A stretch of DNA of 64,000 nt, taken from an uncultured Gammaproteobacteria bacterium. GTDB taxonomy: Bacteria > Pseudomonadota > Gammaproteobacteria > GCA-001735895. The stretch spans positions 62,001 to 126,000 of the forward strand of contig CAMYLU010000008.1 of NCBI GenBank assembly GCA_947259485.1, in the 5' to 3' direction. The notes under the pieces are model-generated. The model saw only the letters and a program-made list of their open reading frames with translations. It was not told where the DNA came from and did not search any database. Shown here one piece after another: positions 16,552-25,881 of this stretch; the stretch's first letter is position 1; the number at the start of each line of letters is the position of its first letter. A program made the translations under genes and the position numbers.

Positions 16552-17635
16552 CTCTCACTAACTCAATGTCGGGGCAATCCTCGCCGGTTAACCTCGTTGT
16601 TTGTTTCCAGGTCGCGAGACAGCTGTCACGGACTGGTTTTTCGAGTGCACCGACGGCATCCACATAATTGAAAAAAGCTTTGAAATCAAACTGGTGTGCG
16701 CGAATCATGTTAATAAATGCGGGCACCTCGGAATTGTAGGCGGCTATTGATCCGATCTTGGCATTGTTAAGATCAGCGGCAAACCAGCGCGTGAATCCCC
16801 CGGTTACCTGGTGGCTTTTGGCTATCGCATCATGCCGGTTACGCGCATCGGTAAATACCTGTACCTTGCGCTCGCGTTTGGCCGCGTCGCTGATGTCGTT
16901 TGCATAGAGTTTCGCGAGCCTTTCGCGGGTGCTTCCAATCAGCTCGATCGCCTGTTGGCGATAGGCGAGCCAGCGCGATAATCTATCGAGGTCCTCGATC
17001 CGGTTCTGGGATTTCAACCAGAGTTCGGTGCCGACCTGCTGTACCGCCGCTGCGAGTGATTCGTTGAATGTCGTGTCATCGTCGATGTAAATCTGTTGGT
17101 GCGTGAGTTCATGAAACAGCAATCCCGCCAGGCGATAGTCGGGCCAGTTGATAAAACTGCTTAATATCGGGTCATCAAACCAGCCTAGCGTTGAATAGGC
17201 CGAGACCTGGCCGATATGCACCTCCAGGCCCCGGGACTTCAAATCATCGGCATAGACGAGCATACGGTCTTCGTCGTAGTAACCGCGGTAACTTGCGCAG
17301 CCGATGATCGGGTAACACCATTCATAAAGCCGTGTTGAGAACTCGGCTGCGGCGAAAAGATTCTGTATAACATAGGGTCGATCCAGCTCGACATAGCTGT
17401 CATAGCTGTCGTTCGCGGGCAGTTTCAGGCGCTCGATCGAAAAGCGGCGAATTTCCTGCACCAGCTCCAGCCGTTCGCGTAAATCGCTTGCGAGTGAGCC
17501 GTCTGCCAGTAGCTCGTCGATATCGACGCGCTGGTTCATTACCGCGAGGTGGCCATTGGCGCTATGCCAGTAGTAGCCGAGATCGGCACAGCCGCACAGC
17601 AACAAGATTAAACAAATCGAAATTATCCAGCGCAT
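16538..17635 (-). CDS. Predicted aminopeptidase, lipoprotein (COG4324-like)
   Basis: A 365-residue putative zinc metallopeptidase. The N-terminus is a lipoprotein signal with the Cys of LLCGC at residue 16. The motif HELTHQQIYI holds the HExxH zinc site, with FNESLA following as the probable third ligand. The YVELDRPYV and VSAYSTLGWFDDPIL segments are characteristic of this predicted aminopeptidase family. The activity has not been shown to my knowledge, so the name reflects family annotation. The start at ATG 17635 is chosen over 17650 because it gives a normal lipoprotein signal. Divergent from the M14 peptidase gene with only 38 bases between. Confidence 0.8.
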   Translation of the reverse strand: MRWIISICLILLLCGCADLGYYWHSANGHLAVMNQRVDIDELLADGSLASDLRERLELVQEIRRFSIERLKLPANDSYDSYVELDRPYVIQNLFAAAEFSTRLYEWCYPIIGCASYRGYYDEDRMLVYADDLKSRGLEVHIGQVSAYSTLGWFDDPILSSFINWPDYRLAGLLFHELTHQQIYIDDDTTFNESLAAAVQQVGTELWLKSQNRIEDLDRLSRWLAYRQQAIELIGSTRERLAKLYANDISDAAKRERKVQVFTDARNRHDAIAKSHQVTGGFTRWFAADLNNAKIGSIAAYNSEVPAFINMIRAHQFDFKAFFNYVDAVGALEKPVRDSCLATWKQTTRLTGEDCPDIELVRATAS

Positions 17636-17673
17636 ACAGTATTCTCTCACACAGTCTTTAACCGGGAAAAATC

Positions 17674-18804
17674 ATGTTCATCTCCAGCCAGTTCGACGGT
17701 GGCAATATCGAGTGCCTCGATTCTAGCGATCCTGCCAACATCTTGCTCTCTATACGTGCTGATAATCAGTCGGATTTTTATCAATGGTTTTATTTCCGTG
17801 CGGCGAACGTCAAGGATCTGGATTGCAGGTACCTGGTAACCAATGCGGCTGGCGCGGCTTATACCAGGGGCTGGGAAGGTTACCAGGCGGTGGCCAGCTA
17901 CGACCGTGAATTCTGGTTTCGTGTCGAAACATCCTACGACGGCGAGAACCTGGTGATTGAACATAACAGTAGTGAAGACCAGGTGTTCTTCGCCTATTTC
18001 GCACCTTACTCGATGGAGCGCCACGCCGACCTGCTCGCGTTTGCCCAAACCAGTGAACGCTGTCAGGCTGAAACACTTGGGCTGACGCTGGACGGTCAGA
18101 CCATGGATTGTCTACGTTTCGGTGAGAGCCTGTCCGGGCGCAAGGTTGTCTGGATAGTCGCGCGCCAGCACCCGGGTGAAACCATGGCCGAATGGTGGAT
18201 GGAGGGCCTGGTCAATCGCCTGGTCGATCATAGCGACCCGGTTGTCAACGCGATTCTCGATAAAGCGGTAATTTACCTGGTGCCGAATATGAATCCCGAC
18301 GGCAGCCGGCGCGGGCATTTGCGTACCAACGCGGCGGGATCGAACCTGAATCGCGAGTGGGATAATCCGAGCGCAGAAAAAAGTCCCGAAGTACTGTGCG
18401 TGCTGGAAAAAATTAAGCAAACCGGCCTCGACTTCGGCCTCGATGTGCATGGCGACGAGGCGCTAGCTTACAACTTTATCGCCGGTACCGAGGGCATTCC
18501 TGGCTGGAACCATGAACGCCAACAGCAACTCGAACTGTACAAGATGACATTGGCGAACATTAATCCGGATTTCCAGGTCGAAAATGGTTACCCACCCAAT
18601 TCCGGGGGTAAGGCCAACATGACCTATTGCTCGAACTCGCTCGCAGAACATTTTGCTGCGCTGGTGATGACGTTGGAAATGCCGTTCAAGGACGCCACCG
18701 CAACCCCGGACCGCATCCAGGGGTGGAGCCCGGAACGCTGTGGTCGTCTCGCGCACTCCTGCCTCGACGCGCTGCACCTGTGCTGGGAGCAGGTGGTGAA
18801 TTAA
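17674..18804 (+). CDS. M14-family zinc carboxypeptidase (cytosolic carboxypeptidase-like)
   Basis: A 376-residue protein with an N-terminal beta-sandwich of the type found in cytosolic carboxypeptidases (about 1-125), followed by an M14 catalytic domain. Zinc ligands are the His and Glu of RQHPGE (about 168-173) and the His of DVHGDE near 263. NPDGSRRGHLRTN supplies substrate-binding residues, and the catalytic Glu is expected in MTLEMPFKD near 332. No signal peptide is seen, so it should act in the cytoplasm. Bacterial members of this Nna1-like branch have unclear substrates; removal of C-terminal amino acids is inferred. Confidence 0.88.
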   Translation: MFISSQFDGGNIECLDSSDPANILLSIRADNQSDFYQWFYFRAANVKDLDCRYLVTNAAGAAYTRGWEGYQAVASYDREFWFRVETSYDGENLVIEHNSSEDQVFFAYFAPYSMERHADLLAFAQTSERCQAETLGLTLDGQTMDCLRFGESLSGRKVVWIVARQHPGETMAEWWMEGLVNRLVDHSDPVVNAILDKAVIYLVPNMNPDGSRRGHLRTNAAGSNLNREWDNPSAEKSPEVLCVLEKIKQTGLDFGLDVHGDEALAYNFIAGTEGIPGWNHERQQQLELYKMTLANINPDFQVENGYPPNSGGKANMTYCSNSLAEHFAALVMTLEMPFKDATATPDRIQGWSPERCGRLAHSCLDALHLCWEQVVN

Positions 18805-18827
18805 TGTCTCACGGAATTTCATAAGCA

Positions 18828-20231
18828 GTGGTTAACCGGATCAGGCGCAGAGATTTCCTCAAAGCCGGGGCGGCCGGGGTGTTCGGCAGTTCGCTGCTGC
18901 GAGCACCGATGGCCTTTGCCAAGCAGAAACCCCCGGTTTTTCAATTAACGGCCGCGAATGGCAAATTTAATTTTGCTCAGCAGAAAGCTAAAGCCACCGG
19001 GGTCATGTTTTATAACCAGTCGATACCGGGGCCGGTGATACGTATCCCGCAGGGTCGCGAATCGACGATCCAGTTTAACAATGCGCTCGATGAGCCCAGC
19101 TCCGTACACTGGCATGGGCTACGCATCGACAATGCGATGGATGGCGTGCCCGGACTGACCCAGCAACCGGTATTGCCAGGCGAAACTTTCGAGTACCGCT
19201 TAACACCGCCTGACGCTGGCAGTTACTGGTATCACACCCACCTGCGATCCTGGGCGCAGCTGGCACTGGGACTCGCCGGGGTATTGATCGTGGAAGAAAA
19301 TTCACCGCCGCTGGTGGATCAGGACCTGGTTTTCGCGATCGATGACTGGCGTCTCGATGAGGAAATGCAGATGGACACAAAAAGCCTGGGTTCGATGCAT
19401 GACTGGTCCCACGGCGGACGCCTCGGCAACGTGATTACCGTAAACGGTAAAACCGACCAGTCCTACCCGGTTGCCACGGGTGAGCGCATTCGCTTACGTC
19501 TGCTTAATATCGCGAATGCACGTGTCATGAACCTTTTATTCAATGAACCCGAACTCACCGTGATCGCAGTTGATGGCCAGCCGGTTAAACCTTTCACTCC
19601 CGAAGCAGGCAGAATCAGGCTGGCGCCGGGTCAGCGTGCCGATTTGATCCTGGATATGACCGCTGATCCAGGCGAGCGTACGCTGATCGAGGTGGTGATT
19701 GGTGAATACGCCTATGAAGTGGCCGGCTTCAATTACGATCCGATCCCGAAACGCGAGCAAATGCTGAACACACCATTTGCGCTGCCACAAAACCCGCTGC
19801 AGCAAACAAGCCTGCCGGACGAATTCATGCAGGTACCTTTACGCATGGAAGGTGGCGCCATGGGTGGCATGCGCGGAGCGACATTCGAGGGTAGGGAAAT
19901 GGGTATCCGCGAGCTTATTGAGCAGCGTAAAGTCTGGGCGATCAATGGTATCGTGGACATGCCGGAAAAACCGCTTTTCAGCGTAAGGCGTGGTACCGCG
20001 ATCAGCCTCGACGTTATCAACGATAATAGCTGGCCGCATGCAATGCACATCCACGGGCACCATTTTATTTACCATAAGACACCTGAATTCTGGCGCGATA
20101 CCGCACTGTTTGCGCGTGGTGAGCGTGGCACGATGAAATTCGTTGCTGATAATCCGGGCCGGTGGCTGATTCACTGTCACATGGTTGAGCACATGGCAGG
20201 CGGCATGGTGACCTGGTTCGAAGTGACCTGA
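18828..20231 (+). CDS. Tat-exported multicopper oxidase
   Basis: A 467-residue three-cupredoxin multicopper oxidase. A twin-arginine leader, RRRDFLKAG, directs folded export. All copper motifs are intact: HWHG, HTH, HAMHIHGHH and the C-terminal HCHMVEHMAGGM, which supplies the type 1 copper Cys, His and axial Met. A Met-rich insert near 340-355 (MEGGAMGGMRG) recalls copper-handling oxidases such as CueO. Such enzymes oxidise Cu(I), metals or phenols while reducing oxygen to water. The start is GTG at 18828, and the ribosome site is weak. No copper export or regulator gene is adjacent, so the substrate is open. Confidence 0.92.
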   Translation: MVNRIRRRDFLKAGAAGVFGSSLLRAPMAFAKQKPPVFQLTAANGKFNFAQQKAKATGVMFYNQSIPGPVIRIPQGRESTIQFNNALDEPSSVHWHGLRIDNAMDGVPGLTQQPVLPGETFEYRLTPPDAGSYWYHTHLRSWAQLALGLAGVLIVEENSPPLVDQDLVFAIDDWRLDEEMQMDTKSLGSMHDWSHGGRLGNVITVNGKTDQSYPVATGERIRLRLLNIANARVMNLLFNEPELTVIAVDGQPVKPFTPEAGRIRLAPGQRADLILDMTADPGERTLIEVVIGEYAYEVAGFNYDPIPKREQMLNTPFALPQNPLQQTSLPDEFMQVPLRMEGGAMGGMRGATFEGREMGIRELIEQRKVWAINGIVDMPEKPLFSVRRGTAISLDVINDNSWPHAMHIHGHHFIYHKTPEFWRDTALFARGERGTMKFVADNPGRWLIHCHMVEHMAGGMVTWFEVT

Positions 20232-20263
20232 AGCCAGGCTTAATCTCGAGGAGAAACTTAAAA

Positions 20264-21151
20264 ATGTCTAAGATCAAACTCCAGTTCACGCTGTTTTCCG
20301 CGTTTTATTCACCCCTGATCGCAACCATGGCGGGTGGATTTTTGCGCGATGAAGGTCTCGAATACGAATGGTCGGTGTCGCCGCCCGGAGTGCCGGCGGT
20401 AGTATCGATTTCCAACGGGACAGCACATGTAGTGCAGTCGGCTCCGAGCCAGGCTTTCAACTCGATCGCAAAGGGCGAGTCGAACTACCCGCTCCATTTT
20501 GCCCAGGTTAACGAGATGGATGGTTTTTTCATCAGCGGGCGCGAGGCGGACGCTGCTTTTTCCTGGGACAAGCTCGAGGGCGCCAGTGTCGTAATGTTCG
20601 GTGGCGGCCAGCCGAATGCCATGTTTCGCTATGCCTGTCATCGGGCCGGCATCGACTACGATAAAATTATCGCGATCACGCCGGGTGGTGCCGACGATAT
20701 AGATCGTGCGTTTCGCGCTGGTGAAGGCCAATACGTGCAACAGCAGGGACCCTATCCACAGCAACTCGAAGCCGACGGCGTTGGTAACATCGTGGCGCAG
20801 GTAGGTCCGTTAATCGGGCCCTGTGCCTTTTCGAGTCTCGCAGCCTCGCGTGAATGGCTGGATACTGACATGGCGCGAGCATTTACACGCGCCTATGCCA
20901 ACGCCCGACAATACTTGAATGCCACTCCAGCCAGCGAAATTGCGGCTGCCGAGCAATCCTATTTCCCGGAAATCAGTCCCTCCGCACTGCAGCAATGTAT
21001 TTCCAGCTACCAGCAACTGGGGTGCTGGACACCGCATGTCGAAATAACGAAGCCGGCGTTTGAAATAATCCTGGACGTGTTTGAATACACCGGCAGTATT
21101 TCCGAGCGCTATCCTTACGAGCGTGTGTGTGCTGCACCACCTTCATTCTAG
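20264..21151 (+). CDS. NMT1/THI5-like substrate-binding-fold protein
   Basis: A 295-residue protein of the NMT1/THI5 family, the periplasmic-binding-protein fold used by thiamine-precursor, nitrate and sulfonate transport proteins. It begins SKIKLQFTLFSAFYSPLIAT directly at the first beta strand, with no signal peptide or lipobox, so a cytoplasmic location is more likely than a transport role. No permease or ATPase gene is nearby. It has no Cys-rich motif like that of the yeast pyrimidine synthase. GAGGAG precedes the ATG by 10 bases. Ten bases separate it from the aminotransferase gene downstream, suggesting joint function. Ligand unknown. Confidence 0.75.
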   Translation: MSKIKLQFTLFSAFYSPLIATMAGGFLRDEGLEYEWSVSPPGVPAVVSISNGTAHVVQSAPSQAFNSIAKGESNYPLHFAQVNEMDGFFISGREADAAFSWDKLEGASVVMFGGGQPNAMFRYACHRAGIDYDKIIAITPGGADDIDRAFRAGEGQYVQQQGPYPQQLEADGVGNIVAQVGPLIGPCAFSSLAASREWLDTDMARAFTRAYANARQYLNATPASEIAAAEQSYFPEISPSALQQCISSYQQLGCWTPHVEITKPAFEIILDVFEYTGSISERYPYERVCAAPPSF

Positions 21152-21161
21152 AGAAACACTA

Positions 21162-22349
21162 ATGAGCATAGATAAGCAATCAGTTACAGGGGACCTGCTA
21201 TCCGAGGAAGGCTTCTGCCACCTGGATAACGCAGGCGCCGCGTTAATGCCGCGCTGCGTTCTGGAGACACAAATCGAGCATCTGAAGCTCGAAGCCTCCG
21301 TCGGTGGTTACGAGGCTGAGCGACTCAAACATGATCAAATCGAAGCGTTATATGATTCGGTTGCGCGCCTGATCAACTGTCACCGCGATGAAGTCGCGAT
21401 CGTGGAAAATGCAACGGTCGGCTGGATGATGGCGTTTTATGCCATTCCATTTGCTGCGGGCGACCGCATCTTAACCGCCGAGGCCGAGTATGCCTCGAAT
21501 TACCTGGCCTACCTGCAAATTGCCCGGGACAAGGGTGTTATTGTCGAGACCATTCCTTCCACCCCCGATGGAGAGATAGATGTTGAATCGCTCAAGGAGA
21601 TGATCGACGAGCGAGTCAAGCTGATTTCGGTTACGCAGGTACCGACCAACGGTGGACTCGTTAATCCGGTCGAGGCGATCGGAGTGGTGGCCAGGCAGAA
21701 CAATATTTTTTATCTTGTGGATGCCTGCCAGTCAGCCGGCCAGATTCCACTGGATGTCAACACGATACAGTGTGATTTTCTAAGCGCCACCGGGCGCAAG
21801 TTTTTGCGCGGACCGAGAGGGGTAGGGTTTCTTTTTGTCAGTCGTCGCGTACTGGATTCGCTTCATCCGCCGATGATCGACCTGTTTTCGGCGACCTGGA
21901 TTGATGCGGATCACTATGAGCTACGCGAGGATGCCAGGCGCTTCGAAAACTGGGAAAGCAATTATGCCGCCAAGCTGGGCCTTGGCAGCGCGATTGACTA
22001 CGCGTTAAACATAGGTCTCGATAATATCGAAGCAGAAGTCACCAGGCTGGCAGACAAGTTACGTCTCATGCTGGCAGAAATTCCCGGCGTCAGCGTCCAC
22101 GATATCGGTAAGAAAAAATGTGGAATCGTCACTTTTTCTGTTGCGGGTATCGCTGCTACCGAGGTCGAGAAGCATCTACGGGATAACAGGATCCAGGTCA
22201 GCGTTAGCTCTCCCGTCAGCACCCTGATCGATGCCACCCGCAGACAGCTGCCGGATTTAGTTCGCAGCTCGGTGCATTACTACAATCAGGAGTCAGAACT
22301 CGAGGCCCTGGTGAGCTGTATTAAATCAATCACCGGGCAACCAGCCTGA
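21162..22349 (+). CDS. Class V PLP aminotransferase (cysteine desulfurase/isopenicillin-epimerase-like)
   Basis: A 395-residue fold-type I PLP enzyme. The cofactor lysine is in SATGRKFLRGPRG (about residues 209-221), and the preceding YLVDACQSAGQ carries the Asp that binds the pyridine ring. The N-terminal FCHLDNAGAALMP block is typical of the branch related to isopenicillin-N epimerase and cysteine lyases, not of housekeeping IscS. The ATG at 21162 is used; an in-frame start at 21081 would lie inside the upstream gene. The substrate is unknown. The pairing with an NMT1-like protein hints at sulfur- or amino-compound metabolism, but this is speculation. Confidence 0.85.
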   Translation: MSIDKQSVTGDLLSEEGFCHLDNAGAALMPRCVLETQIEHLKLEASVGGYEAERLKHDQIEALYDSVARLINCHRDEVAIVENATVGWMMAFYAIPFAAGDRILTAEAEYASNYLAYLQIARDKGVIVETIPSTPDGEIDVESLKEMIDERVKLISVTQVPTNGGLVNPVEAIGVVARQNNIFYLVDACQSAGQIPLDVNTIQCDFLSATGRKFLRGPRGVGFLFVSRRVLDSLHPPMIDLFSATWIDADHYELREDARRFENWESNYAAKLGLGSAIDYALNIGLDNIEAEVTRLADKLRLMLAEIPGVSVHDIGKKKCGIVTFSVAGIAATEVEKHLRDNRIQVSVSSPVSTLIDATRRQLPDLVRSSVHYYNQESELEALVSCIKSITGQPA

Positions 22350-22363
22350 ATAGTAGTCCGCTA

Positions 22364-22750
22364 CTAAATGTCATTCACGACTTCAGACAACATCTCGCGC
22401 ACCTGTCCCGCGACTGCATGGAGCTCGTCGTTATCAATGGCTTGCATTGAAGCGACGGGGTCGACGGCGCTAACCTGAACGCCACCTTCGACCGCTCGCA
22501 GAATTACATTACAGGGCAGCATCGCGCCAATCTTCGGCTCCATGCCAATGGCCTGGTGCGCCATGTTGGGGTTGCAGGCACCGAGAATGCGATAAGGTTC
22601 CATATCGACATCAATTTTCTTCTTCATCGTCGCCTGCACATCGATTTCGGTGAGGACTCCGAATCCGTGAGCGGCTAAAGCCTTGCGTGCTCTCGCGTCA
22701 ACGTCTTCAAAATCAGAAGCTTCGATTAGTCGGTCAATGGTGTAGCTCAT
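22364..22750 (-). CDS. DUF302 protein
   Basis: A 128-residue soluble protein with the DUF302 pattern: FGVLTEIDVQATMKKKID near 30-47, YRILGACNPNMAHQAI near 53-68, and IGAMLPCNVILR near 73-84. The family is widespread and of unproven function; the conserved CNP and LPCN cysteines could bind a small molecule or metal. The ATG at 22750 is preferred because AGAGGAA lies upstream of it. It is convergent with the aminotransferase gene (14-base gap). Confidence 0.85.
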   Translation of the reverse strand: MSYTIDRLIEASDFEDVDARARKALAAHGFGVLTEIDVQATMKKKIDVDMEPYRILGACNPNMAHQAIGMEPKIGAMLPCNVILRAVEGGVQVSAVDPVASMQAIDNDELHAVAGQVREMLSEVVNDI

Positions 22751-22978
22751 AATGAAAGTTCCTCTATGGTTTGTCATTCTGACACCTGCCGGTCAGGCGT
22801 TTCAGAGGAGGAAGGTAAGCTATCGACAAGCGTTAATCCAGCCCTTTAGGACTGAAAGTTTTTATACAGGTAGAGGCGGAAGTTATGCGTTGAAACAGGC
22901 TCTGACGCATCACCACAGGTAGCTTGCTGGACTTGCCTGTGTTCGTTCTATGGGCGGCTATGCCCCCGAGGTTTAGCG

Positions 22979-25597
22979 CTAGTGCTGCGTCTTGGTCATG
23001 ATGGTGTGGATAGCCCGATCGAATACTGACGATGATTCGATAAGCTTGACGCGACCGTCTATCAGTTCCGTTGCAAAGGCATTCATTGTCATGTTGCGTA
23101 CCTTGTGGCCCTGGCGATTAACGAAAACGAAATTGCCGGTCACGTTACTCTTCCAGGACAGTCTTGCCACCAGAGTTTTCGATTGCGACTCGACAAACTC
23201 CACCCAGGAACCGATTTCCAACGCCTTGGCCTGCGCCAGATAGCTCTCTCCTTCCTCTTCGATCTTATCAAACAGTTCTTCATCTTCATCCGAGGAAAGC
23301 ACGATTTCTTCGTCGATCGCGATTTCACCCATCTTAACGCCACTGGCAAATTTATTGAGGTCGTCGATGACGTCGGTGGTAGAGGCCTCAGAGATGATCG
23401 TGATCGAATCATCATCAACCTCGTTTTCGACGACCTGGATTTCACCGGTATCATCAGCGGAAAATTCAAAATCGGGAGCTTCAGCAGTATCGATACCCTG
23501 TGATTTGGCAAAGGCCTCGGCACCACTGTCCTCCGGCCACACGGTTGTGTCATCGATTCGTGTGACGATGTTCTTTGATGTCTGCTTGACAATCTTGGCA
23601 TGCTCCTGTGCGAGCATCTGGAAAATACGGTTTTGTACATCGACGTGTATCTTGACCAGGTCCATGCCCTTGGAAAGCGCACGCAGCAGGGCCGGAATGG
23701 TTTTTATTATCTTAACACGCTCTTCTTCGGTGAATTTCGGGATCAGCGTCCAGACGAAAGTAGTCGAGATCCGTTTCAGATTTTTCCAGTGATTTGATGA
23801 TTCACCCAGTGACAGGTAAGCGTTGAACAGTACCGAGGTCCAGGTGGTTTCGAGAAAATCGATAACTTCGAAGCTCACTTCCCGGTTGTTAATAAGCTTG
23901 TGCACCAGCGCTGTCGCAGCGTCCTGCGCCTCCTGAATTTCCTGATCCCTGTTCTCTTCTTGCTGTTGAATCTTCTTTTCAACCTTTTCAATACCCTGTT
24001 CCTGGTCGGTAAGGAAGTTTTCGAAATTAATATAGGCTTCTTCGAAGACCGAGATATCTTCATCGAATTCACTGATCAGGAAATTGACGACTTCCTCGGT
24101 CTTGTCGATGAGCGGTTGTTCGTCGGTATGGCCTTCGCTCCACCCAAGGGAAGCGCGCGAAATGCTGTCGAGCAGCTTTCTCGCCGGATGTTTTTTCTGA
24201 TTGAAAAAGTCCTTGTCGATAATGGCAACCTTGAGCATCGGTATTTGCAGTCGCCCGATCAGGACTTTTATCGGATCAGGCAATGCCTCATCATCAAAAA
24301 AGAAATCAAACAGCATCGAAACCACATCAATGGTCTGGCCGTCACTGGCATTAACCTGGTGCTGATTTTCCTGCCTGAAGTCAATCAGTTGCTGCTGACT
24401 TTGCTGTTTGAGACTTTGCGGATCGATGGAAGTCAGGGGTTGTGTTGGAATGCTCGCGGCTTGCAAATTATTCAACGCGGCAACAAAACTACCACCCTGG
24501 GAACTGGGAGCAGCCATTCCACCGGCGCCACCAGCGCCAGCAACACCACCGGCACCAGCGACTCCACCAGCACCAGCGACTCCACCGGCACCAGCAACTC
24601 CACCGGCACCAGCGACTCCACCAGCGCCACCAGCAACTCCACCGGCACCAGCGACTCCACCAGCGCCACCAGCAACTCCACCGGCACCACCGGCACCACT
24701 AACACCACCGGCTCCGCCAGCTACACCGGCAGCACCGCCAGCTCCAGCAGCACCGGGTACGCCGGTTACTGCCTGTTGCAAGGCCGCAAACAGGTTGCCA
24801 TCTGCGACCTGAACGCCGGCGACTCCACCGGCACCTGCTCCGGACCCAGGCGTCAGCAATACCGGAGCACTAGTTCCATGTTCGCCATTTTCCTTGATGC
24901 GGTTTGCCATATAACGGCTGGTTTTTTTCATACGTTCCTGGTCTGGTTTGAAACCAGGTAACACGCCTTTCTTGACGAAAAACTCATTCAATTCCTTGTA
25001 GAAATGGCCCAGGTTATTCATTACGTATTTATCGAATAGCTTGTAGAAGATTAACTTTGCCTGGATATCGGTATCGAGCAACTCGGATGCCTTATCAAAG
25101 CTCTCGCAAATTGCCTTGGGGTCGAGTGGATTTTCATCTTCGTCGATTTGCTTGGTTTTCAGGACCAGTTTCAGTCGTTCACTTATCGCGAATAAATCGT
25201 CCTCGAAACGCGGGCGCGCCTTCGAAATCATGTTTTCGATCGCGATGCTGTCTTCGAGGTCATCGAGTTCTACCAGGGTCAGCTCCTCTTCGTCATCTAC
25301 TTCGGTAGTACCGGAATCGCCGGTGATAAAGGCGTCGAAGCGCCGCTGCATTTCATGACCGAAATTTTTCTTGATACCGTCACGCTTTAACCTGATCTCG
25401 CGCATTGCTTCCATGTACAAGTTGCGCTCACGGTCATTCTTGACCTTGTCCGACAATTCGAACATGGCGTCGTCAACGTTTTCCATGAGTACGCGGATCA
25501 GGTCGCTGAGTCCTTCCAGGGAGAAACGTTTTACGGAGTTATACACGGGATTTTTGCCGCCCTTGGCGCTAACGACTTTGAGTTTTGGTGCCAGCAT
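22979..25597 (-). CDS. DUF1631 family protein with Gly/Ala repeat
   Basis: An 872-residue protein matching the DUF1631 family, recognisable in the N-terminal ~240 residues (NVDDAMFELSDKV, then LGHFYKELNEFFVKKGVLP) and a conserved C-terminal half with coiled-coil and PilZ-like character (NFVFVNRQGHKVRN near the end). The two are separated by a Gly/Ala/Val repeat at about residues 278-358. No signal peptide or membrane segment is present. DUF1631 proteins are large proteobacterial proteins of little-known function; a c-di-GMP or polysaccharide link through the C-terminal domain is conjecture. The repeat is much longer than needed for a simple linker. Confidence 0.8.
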   Translation of the reverse strand: MLAPKLKVVSAKGGKNPVYNSVKRFSLEGLSDLIRVLMENVDDAMFELSDKVKNDRERNLYMEAMREIRLKRDGIKKNFGHEMQRRFDAFITGDSGTTEVDDEEELTLVELDDLEDSIAIENMISKARPRFEDDLFAISERLKLVLKTKQIDEDENPLDPKAICESFDKASELLDTDIQAKLIFYKLFDKYVMNNLGHFYKELNEFFVKKGVLPGFKPDQERMKKTSRYMANRIKENGEHGTSAPVLLTPGSGAGAGGVAGVQVADGNLFAALQQAVTGVPGAAGAGGAAGVAGGAGGVSGAGGAGGVAGGAGGVAGAGGVAGGAGGVAGAGGVAGAGGVAGAGGVAGAGGVAGAGGAGGMAAPSSQGGSFVAALNNLQAASIPTQPLTSIDPQSLKQQSQQQLIDFRQENQHQVNASDGQTIDVVSMLFDFFFDDEALPDPIKVLIGRLQIPMLKVAIIDKDFFNQKKHPARKLLDSISRASLGWSEGHTDEQPLIDKTEEVVNFLISEFDEDISVFEEAYINFENFLTDQEQGIEKVEKKIQQQEENRDQEIQEAQDAATALVHKLINNREVSFEVIDFLETTWTSVLFNAYLSLGESSNHWKNLKRISTTFVWTLIPKFTEEERVKIIKTIPALLRALSKGMDLVKIHVDVQNRIFQMLAQEHAKIVKQTSKNIVTRIDDTTVWPEDSGAEAFAKSQGIDTAEAPDFEFSADDTGEIQVVENEVDDDSITIISEASTTDVIDDLNKFASGVKMGEIAIDEEIVLSSDEDEELFDKIEEEGESYLAQAKALEIGSWVEFVESQSKTLVARLSWKSNVTGNFVFVNRQGHKVRNMTMNAFATELIDGRVKLIESSSVFDRAIHTIMTKTQH
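24523..24763. repeat. 18-bp minisatellite inside the DUF1631 gene
   Basis: An imperfect tandem array whose main unit is 18 bases (CACCAGCGACTCCACCGG on the plus strand), mixed with 27-base variants. On the minus strand it encodes repeats of GGVAGA and GGVAGGAGG. Array length is a multiple of three, so the frame is kept. It should be prone to length change by slippage. Confidence 0.85.
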
Positions 25598-25881
25598 TTG
25601 TTACCTGTCTTCCCCGCCAAAATGCCCTGAACCTGATAATTTCACGCTCACAGGAGATAAAAGATGACGTTAAAAAGTTAATAGTGATAGTGTGATGCGA
25701 TTCACGTGTTAATAAGGTGTGCTAAAAGCATAGTTGTTATTCGGGATACCATGTGACCACCTGTAGCCCAAATATGACCGTTTGTCGGTAACGTCAAAAA
25801 TTCAACACCCCTGAAACCAAGTTAAATAGAGGCTTTACTGCGGCAGCCCAATCCGGAGAATAGCCCTGGTCAAAAAAACAA

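Noticed and set aside
24523-24763. The tandem array suggested a CRISPR-like repeat.
   Set aside because: Units are contiguous, lack unique spacers and lie in frame in a coding gene; no cas gene is present.
24400-24961. Long plus-strand open frames antisense to the DUF1631 gene, one Pro/Ala/Thr-rich.
   Set aside because: They only mirror the Gly/Ala repeat of the real gene on the other strand; they have no ribosome site or family match.
25680-25881. Possible cobalamin riboswitch before the BtuF-like gene.
   Set aside because: The conserved B12-box and core helices could not be recognised by eye; only isolated GC-rich pieces are present.
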